From NCBI GenBank assembly GCA_963736455.1, contig CAVTON010000002.1, positions 496,001 to 560,000 on the forward strand: 64,000 nucleotides of DNA, given 5' to 3'. Under the pieces are notes generated by a model that saw only the letters and a program-made list of their open reading frames with translations, was not told where the DNA came from and did not search any database. Positions 40,302 to 48,397 of this stretch are shown one piece after another. The DNA is from DAHUXD01 sp963736455 (GTDB lineage Bacteria > Acidobacteriota > Thermoanaerobaculia > UBA5066 > Gp7-AA6). How positions within the stretch are numbered: the first letter of the stretch is position 1; each line of letters starts with the position of its first letter. The position numbers and the translations under genes were made by a program.

Positions 40302-42665
40302 ATGCTTTCAAAGTTCTCGAAGATGGCCCTCGCGGCCGCATTGCTCGCCGCCGTCGGCTGCGCGGGGGCGAGGTCGTTCCAGGACGCCAGGGAAGAGGAG
40401 GAGCTCGGCCACTACGACATCGCGGTGATGGACTACGCCCGGGCCCTCGAGCTCGACCCCACGAGCTCCCAGTACAAGGCCTCGCTCGCGCGGGCGCGCG
40501 TCAAGGCGTCGCAGTTCCACTTCGAGAAGGGCAAGATGTACCGCAACTCCGGCCAGTTCGATCTCGCGGTCGTCGAGCTCGAGCAGGCGGTCATCCTCGA
40601 CACGACGAACGACTATGCCGCCAACGAGCTCAAGCACGCCCGCGAGGACAAGGCCCGCCAGGACGCCGAGCGCAACGCCGATTCGAACATCGAGAGGCTC
40701 AAGAAGAAGGTCAAGGGAGCGCGCGCGACGGCGATCATCCTCGAGCCGTCGAGCGACCGGCCGATCAACCTGAACTTTCCGCAGCCCAAGCCGATCAAGC
40801 AGATCTACCGGGCTCTCGCCGACGCGGCCGGCATCAACGTCATCTTCGATCCGCAGCTGAAGGACGACAACGTCTCGATCGTCCTGACGAACATCGAGTT
40901 CCAGAAGGCGCTCGAGACGCTGCTGCGGCAGGAAAACCACTTCTACAAGATCATCGACGAGCGGACGATCCTGATCGCCGCCGACACTCCCCAGAACCGC
41001 AAGACCTACGAGGATCTCGTCATCCGGACGTTTTTCCTCTCGAACGCCGACGTCACCGAAGTCGCCAATGCCCTGCGCGCACTGCTCCAGACGACGCGGA
41101 TCTCGGTGAACAAGGCGGAGAACTCGGTCACGCTCCGCGACACCGCCGACAAGGTCGCCGTCGCCGAGCGCATCGTGGCGCAGAACGACAAACAGGTGGC
41201 CGAGGTCGTCGTCGACGTCGAGCTGCTCCAGGTCAATACGGACAAGCTGATCGACCTCGGGATCGCATTGCAGCCGGCGAACATCATCGCGGCCTCGATC
41301 CCCTCGCCCGGGACCGGCGTGACGAACCTCGGCGCAACGGTCGCCAGCGGCTTTACGTGGAACCAGCTCAAGCAGATCAACATCAACTCGTTCGGGTTCA
41401 CGATTCCCTCGGTCCAGCTCTCCTTCATCAAGAACAACACGGATGCCGAGCTGCTCGCCAAGCCGCAGCTTCGAATCGCCGAGGGGCAGAAGGCGCAGCT
41501 CCTGATCGGCGACAAGGTGCCCATTCCGGTGACGAGCTTCAGCACGTCCAACATCAGCGGCGGAAACGTCGTCCCGGCGACCTCGTACCAATACCAGGAC
41601 GTCGGCATCAAGATCGAGGTCGAGCCCCGCGTCCATCACAACAAGGAAGTCACGCTCAAACTCATGACCGAGGTCTCGAACATCAACGGCGGTGTCACGA
41701 ACAACGGGATCACGCAGCCGATCATCGGGACCCGGACGATCTCGTCGAACATCCGGCTGAAGGACGGCGAGACGAACTTCCTCGCCGGCCTCTACCGCAC
41801 GGACAAGGCCGTGACGAAGAACCTGATTCCGTTCCTGAGCGACATCCCGATCGTCGGGCTGCTCTTCACGCACAACAACACCGACAAGAAGACGACCGAT
41901 CTCGTGCTGACGCTGACGCCGCACATCATCCGCATCCCGGACATCACCGAGGAAGACGTGACGCCTTACTACGTCGGCACCGACGCGAACATCTCGTACC
42001 AGGGCGGGCCTCGGATCGAGAATCCGACGCGCGACCAGGGGCCCTTCGAGCCGCAGCCCGGGAGGGTTCAGGCGCCCGCCGGAGGCCGCCAGGCGGCGCC
42101 GCCCGTTGGCAATCCCGCGATCAACCTCGCTCCGAGCAGTGCTCCTTCGGACATCTTCCGGCCCGCGCCGGCGGCCCCGGCTCCGCCGGCCGGAGCTCCG
42201 CAGCCGCAGCCTCCCTCGGGAGCCGCGCTGACGACGGACTCGGCGTCCGTCCCGACGCTGGCCGCGAAGTCGGCGCCCGACGTCTCGCAGGCCGTGCTCC
42301 TCGATTTCGACCCGCCGTACATTTCGGTCGCGCCCGGAGCAACGCAGACGGTCCTGGTGCGCGCCACCGGCGCCGGAGGTCTTCCCGGAGGAACCGTTTC
42401 GATCCGCTTCGACCCTTCGGTCGTCGCCGTGCTCTCCGCGAAGCCGATTCTCGGCAGCGACTCCGGGATGGCGGAGGGACGCGTGGACGACGGCAACCAT
42501 GTCGTGCTCGCGTTCCCGGGCGCCGAGACGCTCGGAGGCACGCGAGCGCTGGCCGAGATCACGCTGCGGGGCATCGCTCCGGGCCGCTCGGCGTTCACCT
42601 TCGATCCGCTCGACCTCGGAGGCGTCTCCGTGACGCCGTCACAGCTGGTGGTGGACGTCAAGTGA
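40302..42665 (+). CDS. Secretin (GspD/PilQ) with N-terminal TPR and C-terminal cohesin domain
   Basis: The 787-residue outer-membrane channel protein starts at the ATG directly before a lipoprotein signal (lipobox LLAAVGC). Residues about 30-130 are TPR-like (HYDIAVMDYARALELDPTSS). A secretin/TonB N-terminal domain (INVIFDPQLKDDNVSIVL) and an N1 domain follow. The secretin pore domain contains VPIPVTSF and the typical GLLFTHNNTDKKTTDLVLTLTPHIIR (given in part). A Pro/Ala linker leads to a C-terminal cohesin-type beta domain (about 660-787; PPYISVAPGATQTVLVRA). Such a cohesin appendage is absent from classical GspD and PilQ. A GTG 42 nt upstream is a less likely start. Confidence 0.88.
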   Translation: MLSKFSKMALAAALLAAVGCAGARSFQDAREEEELGHYDIAVMDYARALELDPTSSQYKASLARARVKASQFHFEKGKMYRNSGQFDLAVVELEQAVILDTTNDYAANELKHAREDKARQDAERNADSNIERLKKKVKGARATAIILEPSSDRPINLNFPQPKPIKQIYRALADAAGINVIFDPQLKDDNVSIVLTNIEFQKALETLLRQENHFYKIIDERTILIAADTPQNRKTYEDLVIRTFFLSNADVTEVANALRALLQTTRISVNKAENSVTLRDTADKVAVAERIVAQNDKQVAEVVVDVELLQVNTDKLIDLGIALQPANIIAASIPSPGTGVTNLGATVASGFTWNQLKQININSFGFTIPSVQLSFIKNNTDAELLAKPQLRIAEGQKAQLLIGDKVPIPVTSFSTSNISGGNVVPATSYQYQDVGIKIEVEPRVHHNKEVTLKLMTEVSNINGGVTNNGITQPIIGTRTISSNIRLKDGETNFLAGLYRTDKAVTKNLIPFLSDIPIVGLLFTHNNTDKKTTDLVLTLTPHIIRIPDITEEDVTPYYVGTDANISYQGGPRIENPTRDQGPFEPQPGRVQAPAGGRQAAPPVGNPAINLAPSSAPSDIFRPAPAAPAPPAGAPQPQPPSGAALTTDSASVPTLAAKSAPDVSQAVLLDFDPPYISVAPGATQTVLVRATGAGGLPGGTVSIRFDPSVVAVLSAKPILGSDSGMAEGRVDDGNHVVLAFPGAETLGGTRALAEITLRGIAPGRSAFTFDPLDLGGVSVTPSQLVVDVK

Positions 42666-43300
42666 CCGCGGCGAGTGAACGCCGCGTCGGCTCCCGGGCC
42701 GAGCGAAGCGAGGGCCGGGGGCCGAAGGAAGATGTGGCGAGAGAACGCCGCGTCGGCGCCCGGGCCGAGCGAGGCGAGGGCCGGGGGCCGAAGGAATGCG
42801 CGGCGAGTGAACGCCGCGTCGGCGCCCGGGCCGAGCGAGGCGAGGGCCGGGGTGAGGCCGGCTTCACGATGGTCGAGGTCGCCATCGTCGCCGTGATGAT
42901 CTCGATCCTCGCGGCGATGGCCGTGCCCGTGGCCCGATACTCGCTGCGCCGCCAGAAGGAGCTCGAGCTCCGCTACCAGCTGCGCATGATGCGCGACCAG
43001 ATCGACCAGTACAAGAAGCTGTCCGACGCGGGCCTGATCCCGATGCAGATCGGCGGCGAGGGATATCCGCCCGATCTCGACGCCCTCGTCAAGGGAGTCA
43101 CCCTCATCGGCCAGGTCGACAAGAAACAACGGTTCCTCCGGCGGATACCGATCGATCCGATGACCGGCAAGGCCGAGTGGGGCCTGAGGTCCTACCAGGA
43201 CGAGCCCGACTCCTTTTCCTGGGGCGGGCAGAACGTTTACGACGTCTATTCCCTGTCCGAAGCGCGGGCGCTGGACGGGTCGAATTACAAGGATTGGTGA
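42662..43300 (+). CDS. Prepilin-type protein with repeat-expanded leader
   Basis: The prepilin cleavage site is G/FTMVEVAIVAVMISILAAMA, with Glu at +5 and an aromatic +1, followed by a GspG-like body containing RRIPIDPMTGKAEW and YDVYS. The open frame upstream extends to a GTG overlapping the secretin stop. This gives a leader of 67 residues instead of the usual 6-25, made of three 22-residue repeats rich in Arg, Glu and Gly. The only later in-frame start, a GTG at 42734, still leaves 43 residues. It is one of three tandem pseudopilin genes and should form the secretion pseudopilus. Confidence 0.8.
   Translation: MTAASERRVGSRAERSEGRGPKEDVARERRVGARAERGEGRGPKECAASERRVGARAERGEGRGEAGFTMVEVAIVAVMISILAAMAVPVARYSLRRQKELELRYQLRMMRDQIDQYKKLSDAGLIPMQIGGEGYPPDLDALVKGVTLIGQVDKKQRFLRRIPIDPMTGKAEWGLRSYQDEPDSFSWGGQNVYDVYSLSEARALDGSNYKDW
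42668..42865 (+). repeat. Three tandem 66-bp REP-like units inside the prepilin leader
   Basis: Three units of 66 bp start at about 42668, 42734 and 42800 and differ at only a few positions over their first 50 bp. Each carries GCGGCG..CGCCGC and GGGCC..GGCC inverted repeats around GCCGAGCGARGCGAGG. Because 66 is a multiple of three and no stop occurs, the units are translated. A related copy is intergenic at 12984-13075. Confidence 0.8.
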
Positions 43301-43731
43301 TGCAGGACAGGGCAGCGGCTCGGAGGCGAGCGGAGGAGGGCGGCTTCACCCTGCTGGAGCTCCTCGTCGTGATGACGATCATCGGCATCCTCGCGGCGAT
43401 CGCGGTGCCGGCGCTGCGCGACTCCCCCAAGCGCGCCAAGGAGGCGACGCTGCGCGCGGACCTCTTCACCTTCCGCAGCGTGATCGACCAGTACAAGGGC
43501 GACAAGGGCAACTATCCGGCCGACCTCTCGGTGCTCGTCAAGGACGGGTACATGCGCAAGATCCCTCTCGACCCGATGACGAAGGCCTCCGACTGGGTGA
43601 TCACGAAGGAGGAGGAGGACGAGCCCGCCCCTTCCGACGACCCCGACGCCCAGCCGGTGCCCGGAATCATCGACGTGCACAGCGCGTCCAAGGATAAAGC
43701 GCTCGACGGGACGCTCTACAGCGAGTGGTGA
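43300..43731 (+). CDS. Prepilin-type protein (GspG-like)
   Basis: The 143-residue protein has a normal 15-residue basic leader ending EEGG, then the cleavage site G/FTLLELLVVMTIIGILAAIA with Glu+5. The body contains the GspG-like IPLDPMTKASDWVI and a final GTLYSEW. It is a likely major pseudopilin subunit. The ATG is in a TGATG overlap with the previous gene and the next gene overlaps its stop the same way. Confidence 0.9.
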   Translation: MQDRAAARRRAEEGGFTLLELLVVMTIIGILAAIAVPALRDSPKRAKEATLRADLFTFRSVIDQYKGDKGNYPADLSVLVKDGYMRKIPLDPMTKASDWVITKEEEDEPAPSDDPDAQPVPGIIDVHSASKDKALDGTLYSEW

Positions 43732-44420
43732 TGCGGGATCGGACGAATGTGTCCGGCTTCACCCTCGTCGGAGTGGTCGTGGCGATGGCGATCATCGTCA
43801 TCCTGGTCGCCGCGGTCGGTCCGTCGATCTCCATGATCCTGGAGCGCAACCGCGAGGCGGAGCTCATCTTCCGGGGCAAGCAGTACGGCCGGGCGATCCT
43901 CGCCTTTCAGAAGCGGTATGGCCGGCTGCCGAACGAACTGAAGGAAATGATGACGATGAAGCCGAGGACGATCCGGCAGCTCTGGAAGGATCCGATGTGC
44001 GACTGCGACGACTGGGAGGTCATCTTCGCAGGCAGCCCCGAGGCCGTGCCGATGGGTCAGGCGCCGCCTCCCGGCCTTCAGACGCCCAACGCGACGAAGA
44101 CGACGCGGACGCCCAATTCGGGCTCCTTCGGGTTCGGAGACAATGCGACACCGACACCGCCTCCGTTTCTCGGGGGCGGCGGCCCCGCGCGCACGCCGAC
44201 GCCCTCGTCCATCTTCGGCCAGGAGGGCAAGAAGGTCGGCCCGATCGTCGGCGTCCGAACGAAGGTCCGCCGCCAGGCCCTGAGCGCGTGGCGCGGCCGC
44301 GACTTCACCGACGAATGGCGCTTCATCGCCGGAGACGCCGACAACGACCAGGGAATCGGAGGCGTCGCCGGGGGAGGGCTTCCCGGAGGAGCTCCGCACC
44401 CCGTGACGCCGGGATTGTGA
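43731..44420 (+). CDS. Prepilin-type protein lacking Glu+5 (minor pseudopilin-like)
   Basis: The 229-residue protein has the leader MRDRTNVSG followed by FTLVGVVVAMAIIVILVAAV. The position +5 Glu conserved in pilins is Gly here, a feature of the tip pseudopilin GspK. The C-terminal half is Gly/Pro/Thr-rich with a CDCDDW motif. It probably caps or initiates the pseudopilus; assignment to GspK is by analogy only. It starts in a TGATG overlap; a GTG 6 nt upstream is possible. Confidence 0.8.
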   Translation: MRDRTNVSGFTLVGVVVAMAIIVILVAAVGPSISMILERNREAELIFRGKQYGRAILAFQKRYGRLPNELKEMMTMKPRTIRQLWKDPMCDCDDWEVIFAGSPEAVPMGQAPPPGLQTPNATKTTRTPNSGSFGFGDNATPTPPPFLGGGGPARTPTPSSIFGQEGKKVGPIVGVRTKVRRQALSAWRGRDFTDEWRFIAGDADNDQGIGGVAGGGLPGGAPHPVTPGL

Positions 44421-45703
44421 AGTCCACAACCGTCGTTCGCAAAGTCCTCGACGGCGGAGTCACGGTCCTCGTCGATCGGATGACGGACGTCCGCTCCTTC
44501 TCGCTCGGCTTCTTCGTGCGAGCCGGCTCGGGCGACGAGCCGCCGGCCCGACAGGGGCTGTCGCACTTTCTCGAGCACCTGCTCTTCAAGCGGACCCGCC
44601 GGCGCACGAACGTCGAGATCGCGCGGGCGATCGACCGTCTCGGCGGCGAGGTAGACGCCTTCACGACCAAGGAGTACACGGGTTTCTACGCCCGCACCCT
44701 CGACGCGCGCTTCGCGGAGGCATTCGATTTGATCGCTGACGTCGTCCTCGCGCCCGCGTTCGCGAACCCGGACGTCGAGGTCGAGCGCGGCGTGATTCTC
44801 GAGGAGATCGGCGAAGCGAACGACAATCCCGAGGATCTCGCCCACGAGAACTTCGTCCGCGAGTTCTGGAAGGGACATCCGCTCGGAGCGCCGATCCTGG
44901 GCACGGCGGAGACGGTCCGCGCGATCGCGCGGGGCGACCTCTATCGTTACCACCGCGCGCGTTACGGGCCCGCGAACCTGATCGTCGCCGCCGCCGGGCG
45001 GGTCCAGCCGGCCGAGGTCTTCGGAGCTGTGGACCGGCTCTTCCGGCGCGGGAGTCGCCCCTCGCGGCGGCGGGCGAAGCCGTCCGAACGCGCTCCGCGT
45101 CCGCACGCGCACGTGATCGTCCGTCCGCGCCGCGGGCTCGAACAGGCGCATCTGTGCATGGGAGTCGCGGCGAGTCCGCAGACCAGCCCGCGGCGGTATG
45201 CGGCGGCGCTGCTCGACGTCGTGCTCGGCGGAGGGATGTCCTCGCGCCTCTTCCAGGAAGTGCGGGAGCGGCGCGGCCTCGTCTACACGATCGGCTCGTC
45301 GCTCTCGGCGTACCGTCTCGGGGGGTACGAGGCGATCTCCGCCGCCTGCGCCCCGAAGAACCTGCGCCGGGTCCTCGACGTGACGCTCGGCGAGCTCCGC
45401 AAGCTGAAGCGGTCGGGCGTCCGGCCTCGCGAGCTCGCCCGGGCGCGGGAGAACCTGACCGGAAGCATGATCCTCGCCCTCGAATCCACCGTCTCGCGCA
45501 TGTCGTCGGCGGCGCGGCAGGAGCTCTACTTCGGCCGGACCGTGAGCCTGGAAGAGATCATCGCGAAGATCGGCGCCGTGACGGCCGACGAGATCGGCGA
45601 GGAGGCCGGCCGGATTCTCGACGGACGCTCGCTTTCGGTTTCGGTCGTGGGCGATGCGGGCGGCCTCGCGATGTCCGCGGCGGACCTCGCCGGCGCGCTC
45701 TAG
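44417..45703 (+). CDS. M16 family zinc metallopeptidase
   Basis: The 428-residue protein has the inverted zinc motif HFLEH (GLSHFLEHLLFK) and the downstream Glu in RGVILEEIGEANDNP, so it should be an active pitrilysin/processing-peptidase type enzyme. The second half has the inactive-domain signature GGGMSSRLFQEVRERRGLVY. The GTG start overlaps the last pseudopilin stop by GTGA. No signal peptide is present. Its link to secretion is by position only. Confidence 0.9.
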   Translation: MKSTTVVRKVLDGGVTVLVDRMTDVRSFSLGFFVRAGSGDEPPARQGLSHFLEHLLFKRTRRRTNVEIARAIDRLGGEVDAFTTKEYTGFYARTLDARFAEAFDLIADVVLAPAFANPDVEVERGVILEEIGEANDNPEDLAHENFVREFWKGHPLGAPILGTAETVRAIARGDLYRYHRARYGPANLIVAAAGRVQPAEVFGAVDRLFRRGSRPSRRRAKPSERAPRPHAHVIVRPRRGLEQAHLCMGVAASPQTSPRRYAAALLDVVLGGGMSSRLFQEVRERRGLVYTIGSSLSAYRLGGYEAISAACAPKNLRRVLDVTLGELRKLKRSGVRPRELARARENLTGSMILALESTVSRMSSAARQELYFGRTVSLEEIIAKIGAVTADEIGEEAGRILDGRSLSVSVVGDAGGLAMSAADLAGAL

Positions 45704-45765
45704 CGTTCCGTAACGAAAGTCTCGGCCGGGGAAGGGGCGTCGGTGCGGGGCTCGTAGCGGCCCGC

Positions 45766-45786
45766 GGGCGGCCCCAAGGGCCGCCC
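45766..45786. terminator. GC-rich hairpin after the peptidase gene
   Basis: A perfect 9-bp stem GGGCGGCCC/GGGCCGCCC encloses the loop CAA and is flanked by GTAG and CTAC, which can extend the stem imperfectly. It lies 62 bp after the M16 peptidase stop and before the next gene. It could be a terminator without a T tract or a REP-type repeat. Confidence 0.5.
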
Positions 45787-45848
45787 CTACGGAAGACAAG
45801 GCAACACGGGGCTTGCCTCACGGCGCTCTAGGCTACGATCTCGCCGCC

Positions 45849-46955
45849 GTGGCGAGCGAAACGCCCTTCGATCCCTGCGAGTCCGCCGAGGTCGCCGAGT
45901 GCGTCCGGCAGATCGCGGGCGCGGGAGCGCCGCTCGTGACGCGCATCCATCCCGCCGACGAGATGTTCCGGTTCGACCTCGCCGCTCCGCACAGAAACCG
46001 CGCGACAGCGTCGATCTTCTACTTCGCGACGGGAGCGGCGATCTTCCGGACCGTCTCGGAGATCGCCGCGTGGCGGTTCGGCGGCCCTGGCGAGCTCCGG
46101 TCCCTGCTCGACTTCGCGAGCGGATATGGACGGGCCACGCGGTTCTTCGCGCGGGCGATCCCGGTCTCGAAAATTACGGCCGCGGACATCGATCCCGCGG
46201 CCGTTCGTTTTCAGCGGGAGGCGTTCGGGGTGCGCGGCTGCGTCTCGACGCCCCGGCCGGAGGATCTCGCGCTCGGGGGGCCCTTCGACCTCGTGCTGGC
46301 CGTCTCGCTCTTCAGCCACCTCCCGCCCGAGATCTTCGAGCGCTGGCTGGCGCGGCTCTACGAGCTCGTCGGCGAAGGGGGCGCGCTCGTCTTCTCCACG
46401 CACGGACCTTCTCTTCCGGACGGGGAGGCCATGTCGGCGTCGGGAATCGTGTTTCGTCCGGTCAGCGAGACGACGCGCCTCGACGGAGCCGAGTACGGAA
46501 CGTCCTGGGTCAGCGAGGACTTCGTGCGACGGGCGGCGGATCGCGCGAGCGGCGGCAAGGCCCGGCTGTCCGCCCATCCGCTCGGCCTCGGAGGACATCA
46601 GGACCTGTACGTCATGAGCAAGCCGCCGCACCGGACGAACGAGCCGCTGCGCCTCGCGCGCGACCCGTCGGGGACGCTCGAGCTCGCCGCGATCGAGAAT
46701 GGCGTGGTCTCGGCGCGCGGGTGGGCCGCGGGCGATCGGGACGAGAGGCCGCCCGACGTCAGGCTCCGAATCGGCGCCGAGATCGTCTCCGTCTCGCCCG
46801 GAGCCGGCGGCCCGGGCGAGCGGCGCGACTGGAGATTCGAGTTCCCCGCGTCCGGCATCGCTCCCGACGCCGTCATCCGCATCGAGGCCGTGAGCGAACG
46901 CGGCGCGACGCGGCTTCTCGTGGCCGAGACGCTGCGGCCGTATCTGCCGAGATGA
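45849..46955 (+). CDS. Class I SAM-dependent methyltransferase with C-terminal beta domain
   Basis: The 368-residue protein has an N-terminal methyltransferase domain: LLDFASGYGRATRFFA (SAM loop), ITAADIDPAAV, and FDLVLAVSLFSHLPP. From about residue 250 a second beta-rich domain follows (LELAAIENGVVSARGWA, DVRLRIGAEIVSV). The GTG at 45849 is preferred over a TTG 36 nt upstream because a TACGAT hexamer lies 9 nt before it. The substrate is unknown. A long palindromic repeat array follows. Confidence 0.8.
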   Translation: MASETPFDPCESAEVAECVRQIAGAGAPLVTRIHPADEMFRFDLAAPHRNRATASIFYFATGAAIFRTVSEIAAWRFGGPGELRSLLDFASGYGRATRFFARAIPVSKITAADIDPAAVRFQREAFGVRGCVSTPRPEDLALGGPFDLVLAVSLFSHLPPEIFERWLARLYELVGEGGALVFSTHGPSLPDGEAMSASGIVFRPVSETTRLDGAEYGTSWVSEDFVRRAADRASGGKARLSAHPLGLGGHQDLYVMSKPPHRTNEPLRLARDPSGTLELAAIENGVVSARGWAAGDRDERPPDVRLRIGAEIVSVSPGAGGPGERRDWRFEFPASGIAPDAVIRIEAVSERGATRLLVAETLRPYLPR

Positions 46956-46978
46956 TGGTCCGCGCCACCGGCTCTTTG

Positions 46979-47870
46979 TCATCCCGACGAGGGACCCCCT
47001 TCGGTCGGGACGCGGCATGAAAGGGATCCCTCGCTTCGCTCGGGATGACAAGTGAGCGCTCGGGATGACAAGTGAGGGCCATCCTGCCTTCTGTCATCCC
47101 GAGGAGCGAGGCGACGAGGGATCCCTTGGAAGCCGCAGCGAGGCTCGAAAGGGATCCCTCGCTTCGCTCGGGATGACAAGTGAGCGCTCGGGATGACAAG
47201 TGAGGGCCATCCTGCCTCTGTCATCCCGAGGAGCGAGGCGACGAGGGATCCCTTGAGAAGCCGCAGCGAGGCTCGAGGGGGATCCCTCGCTTCGCTCGGG
47301 ATGACAAGTGAGCGCTCGGGATGACAAGTGAGGGCCATCCTGCCTCTGTCATCCCGAGGAGCGAGGCGACGAGGGATCCCTTGGAAGCCGCAGCGAGGCT
47401 GAAAGGGATCCCTCGCTTCGCTCGGGATGACAAGTGAGCGCTCGGGATGACAAGTGAGGGCCATCCTGCCTCTGTCATCCCGAGGAGCGAGGCGACGAGG
47501 GATCCCTTTGGAAGCCGCAGCGCGACTCGAAAGGGATCCCTCGCTTCGCTCGGGATGACAAGTGAGCGCTCGGGATGACAAGTGAGGGCCATCCTGCCTC
47601 TGTCATCCCGAGGAGCGAAGCGACGAGGGATCCCTAGAAGCCGCAGCGACTAGGGATCCCTCGCTTCGCTCGGGATGACAAGTGAGCGCTCGGGATGACA
47701 AGTGAGGGCAATCCTGCCTCTGTCATCCCGAGGAGCCAGGCGACGAGGGATCCCTTTGGAAGCCGCAGCGAGACTCGAAAGGGATCCCTCGCTTCGCTCG
47801 GGATGACAAGTGAGCGCTCGGGATGACAAGTGAGCGCTCGGGATGACAACTGAGCGGTCGGGGTGGACAA
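46979..47870. repeat. Seven-unit palindromic repeat array
   Basis: Units begin at 46979, 47094, 47221, 47349, 47475, 47603 and 47723, with a period of about 115-128 bp. Each starts TCATCCCGAGGAGCGAGGCG and contains AGGGATCCCT twice in inverted arrangement, ending CGCTCGGGATGACA. A further GCTCGGGATGACAAGTGA is repeated between units. The array fills the 960-bp gap between the methyltransferase and dut genes and encodes nothing credible. It is the same family as the array at 27798-28128, inverted. Confidence 0.85.
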
Positions 47871-47915
47871 AAGCGAGCTCTCCCCGTCGATCGGATGTGA
47901 TTCGATAGCGCTCCG

Positions 47916-48365
47916 ATGACCGAGATCGCGCTTGCCTTGACTGTCCTGCCGCACGGCGAGGGACTGGAGCTGCCGACCTATGCGACTCCGGGCGCCGCCG
48001 GCTGCGACCTGCGCGCCGCGGTCGGCGAGTCGCTGACGATCCTGCCCGGGGGACGCGCGCTGGTTCCGACGGGCATCGCGGTCGCGATCCCCGCCGGGTA
48101 CGAAGGCCAGGTGCGCATGCGCAGCGGCCTCGCGATCCGCCACGGGTTGACGCTCTTAAACGGCCCCGGAACGATCGACAGCGACTACCGCGGGGAGATC
48201 CGCGTGATCCTCGCGAACCTCGGCGCGGAACCCTTCACGCTCGCTCGCGGCGAGCGCATCGCCCAGCTCGTCGTCGGCCCGGTCGCGCGCGCGCGCTTCG
48301 AGAGGACGGCGGAGCTGCCGCCGACGGACCGCTCCGGCGGCGGATTCGGCTCGACCGGAAGATAG
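47916..48365 (+). CDS. dut: Deoxyuridine 5'-triphosphate nucleotidohydrolase
   Basis: The 149-residue enzyme hydrolyses dUTP to dUMP, keeping uracil out of DNA and feeding dTMP synthesis. The five conserved motifs are visible: PGAAGCDLRA, RSGLAIRHGL, GTIDSDYRGE, ERIAQLVV and the C-terminal RSGGGFGSTGR. Length is typical for the trimeric family. It directly follows the repeat array and precedes the MBL-fold and purSQ genes. Confidence 0.95.
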   Translation: MTEIALALTVLPHGEGLELPTYATPGAAGCDLRAAVGESLTILPGGRALVPTGIAVAIPAGYEGQVRMRSGLAIRHGLTLLNGPGTIDSDYRGEIRVILANLGAEPFTLARGERIAQLVVGPVARARFERTAELPPTDRSGGGFGSTGR

Positions 48366-48385
48366 AGCCCTCGGAGGCGCAACGC

Positions 48386-48391
48386 TATAAT
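48386..48391 (+). promoter_or_regulatory. -10 hexamer 6 nt before MBL-fold gene
   Basis: A perfect TATAAT ends 6 nt before the GTG start at 48398, so the transcript should begin at the start codon. It may also drive the coupled purS and purQ genes. Confidence 0.6.
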
Positions 48392-48397
48392 CCGTCC

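Noticed and set aside
46979..47870. CRISPR array
   Set aside because: Units are long, palindromic and variable, the intervals are themselves repeated rather than unique spacers, and no cas genes are near.
46979..48143. Proteins of 77-200 residues containing CHPERSEGS motifs
   Set aside because: They are translations of the palindromic repeat in several frames and have no ribosome site or family.
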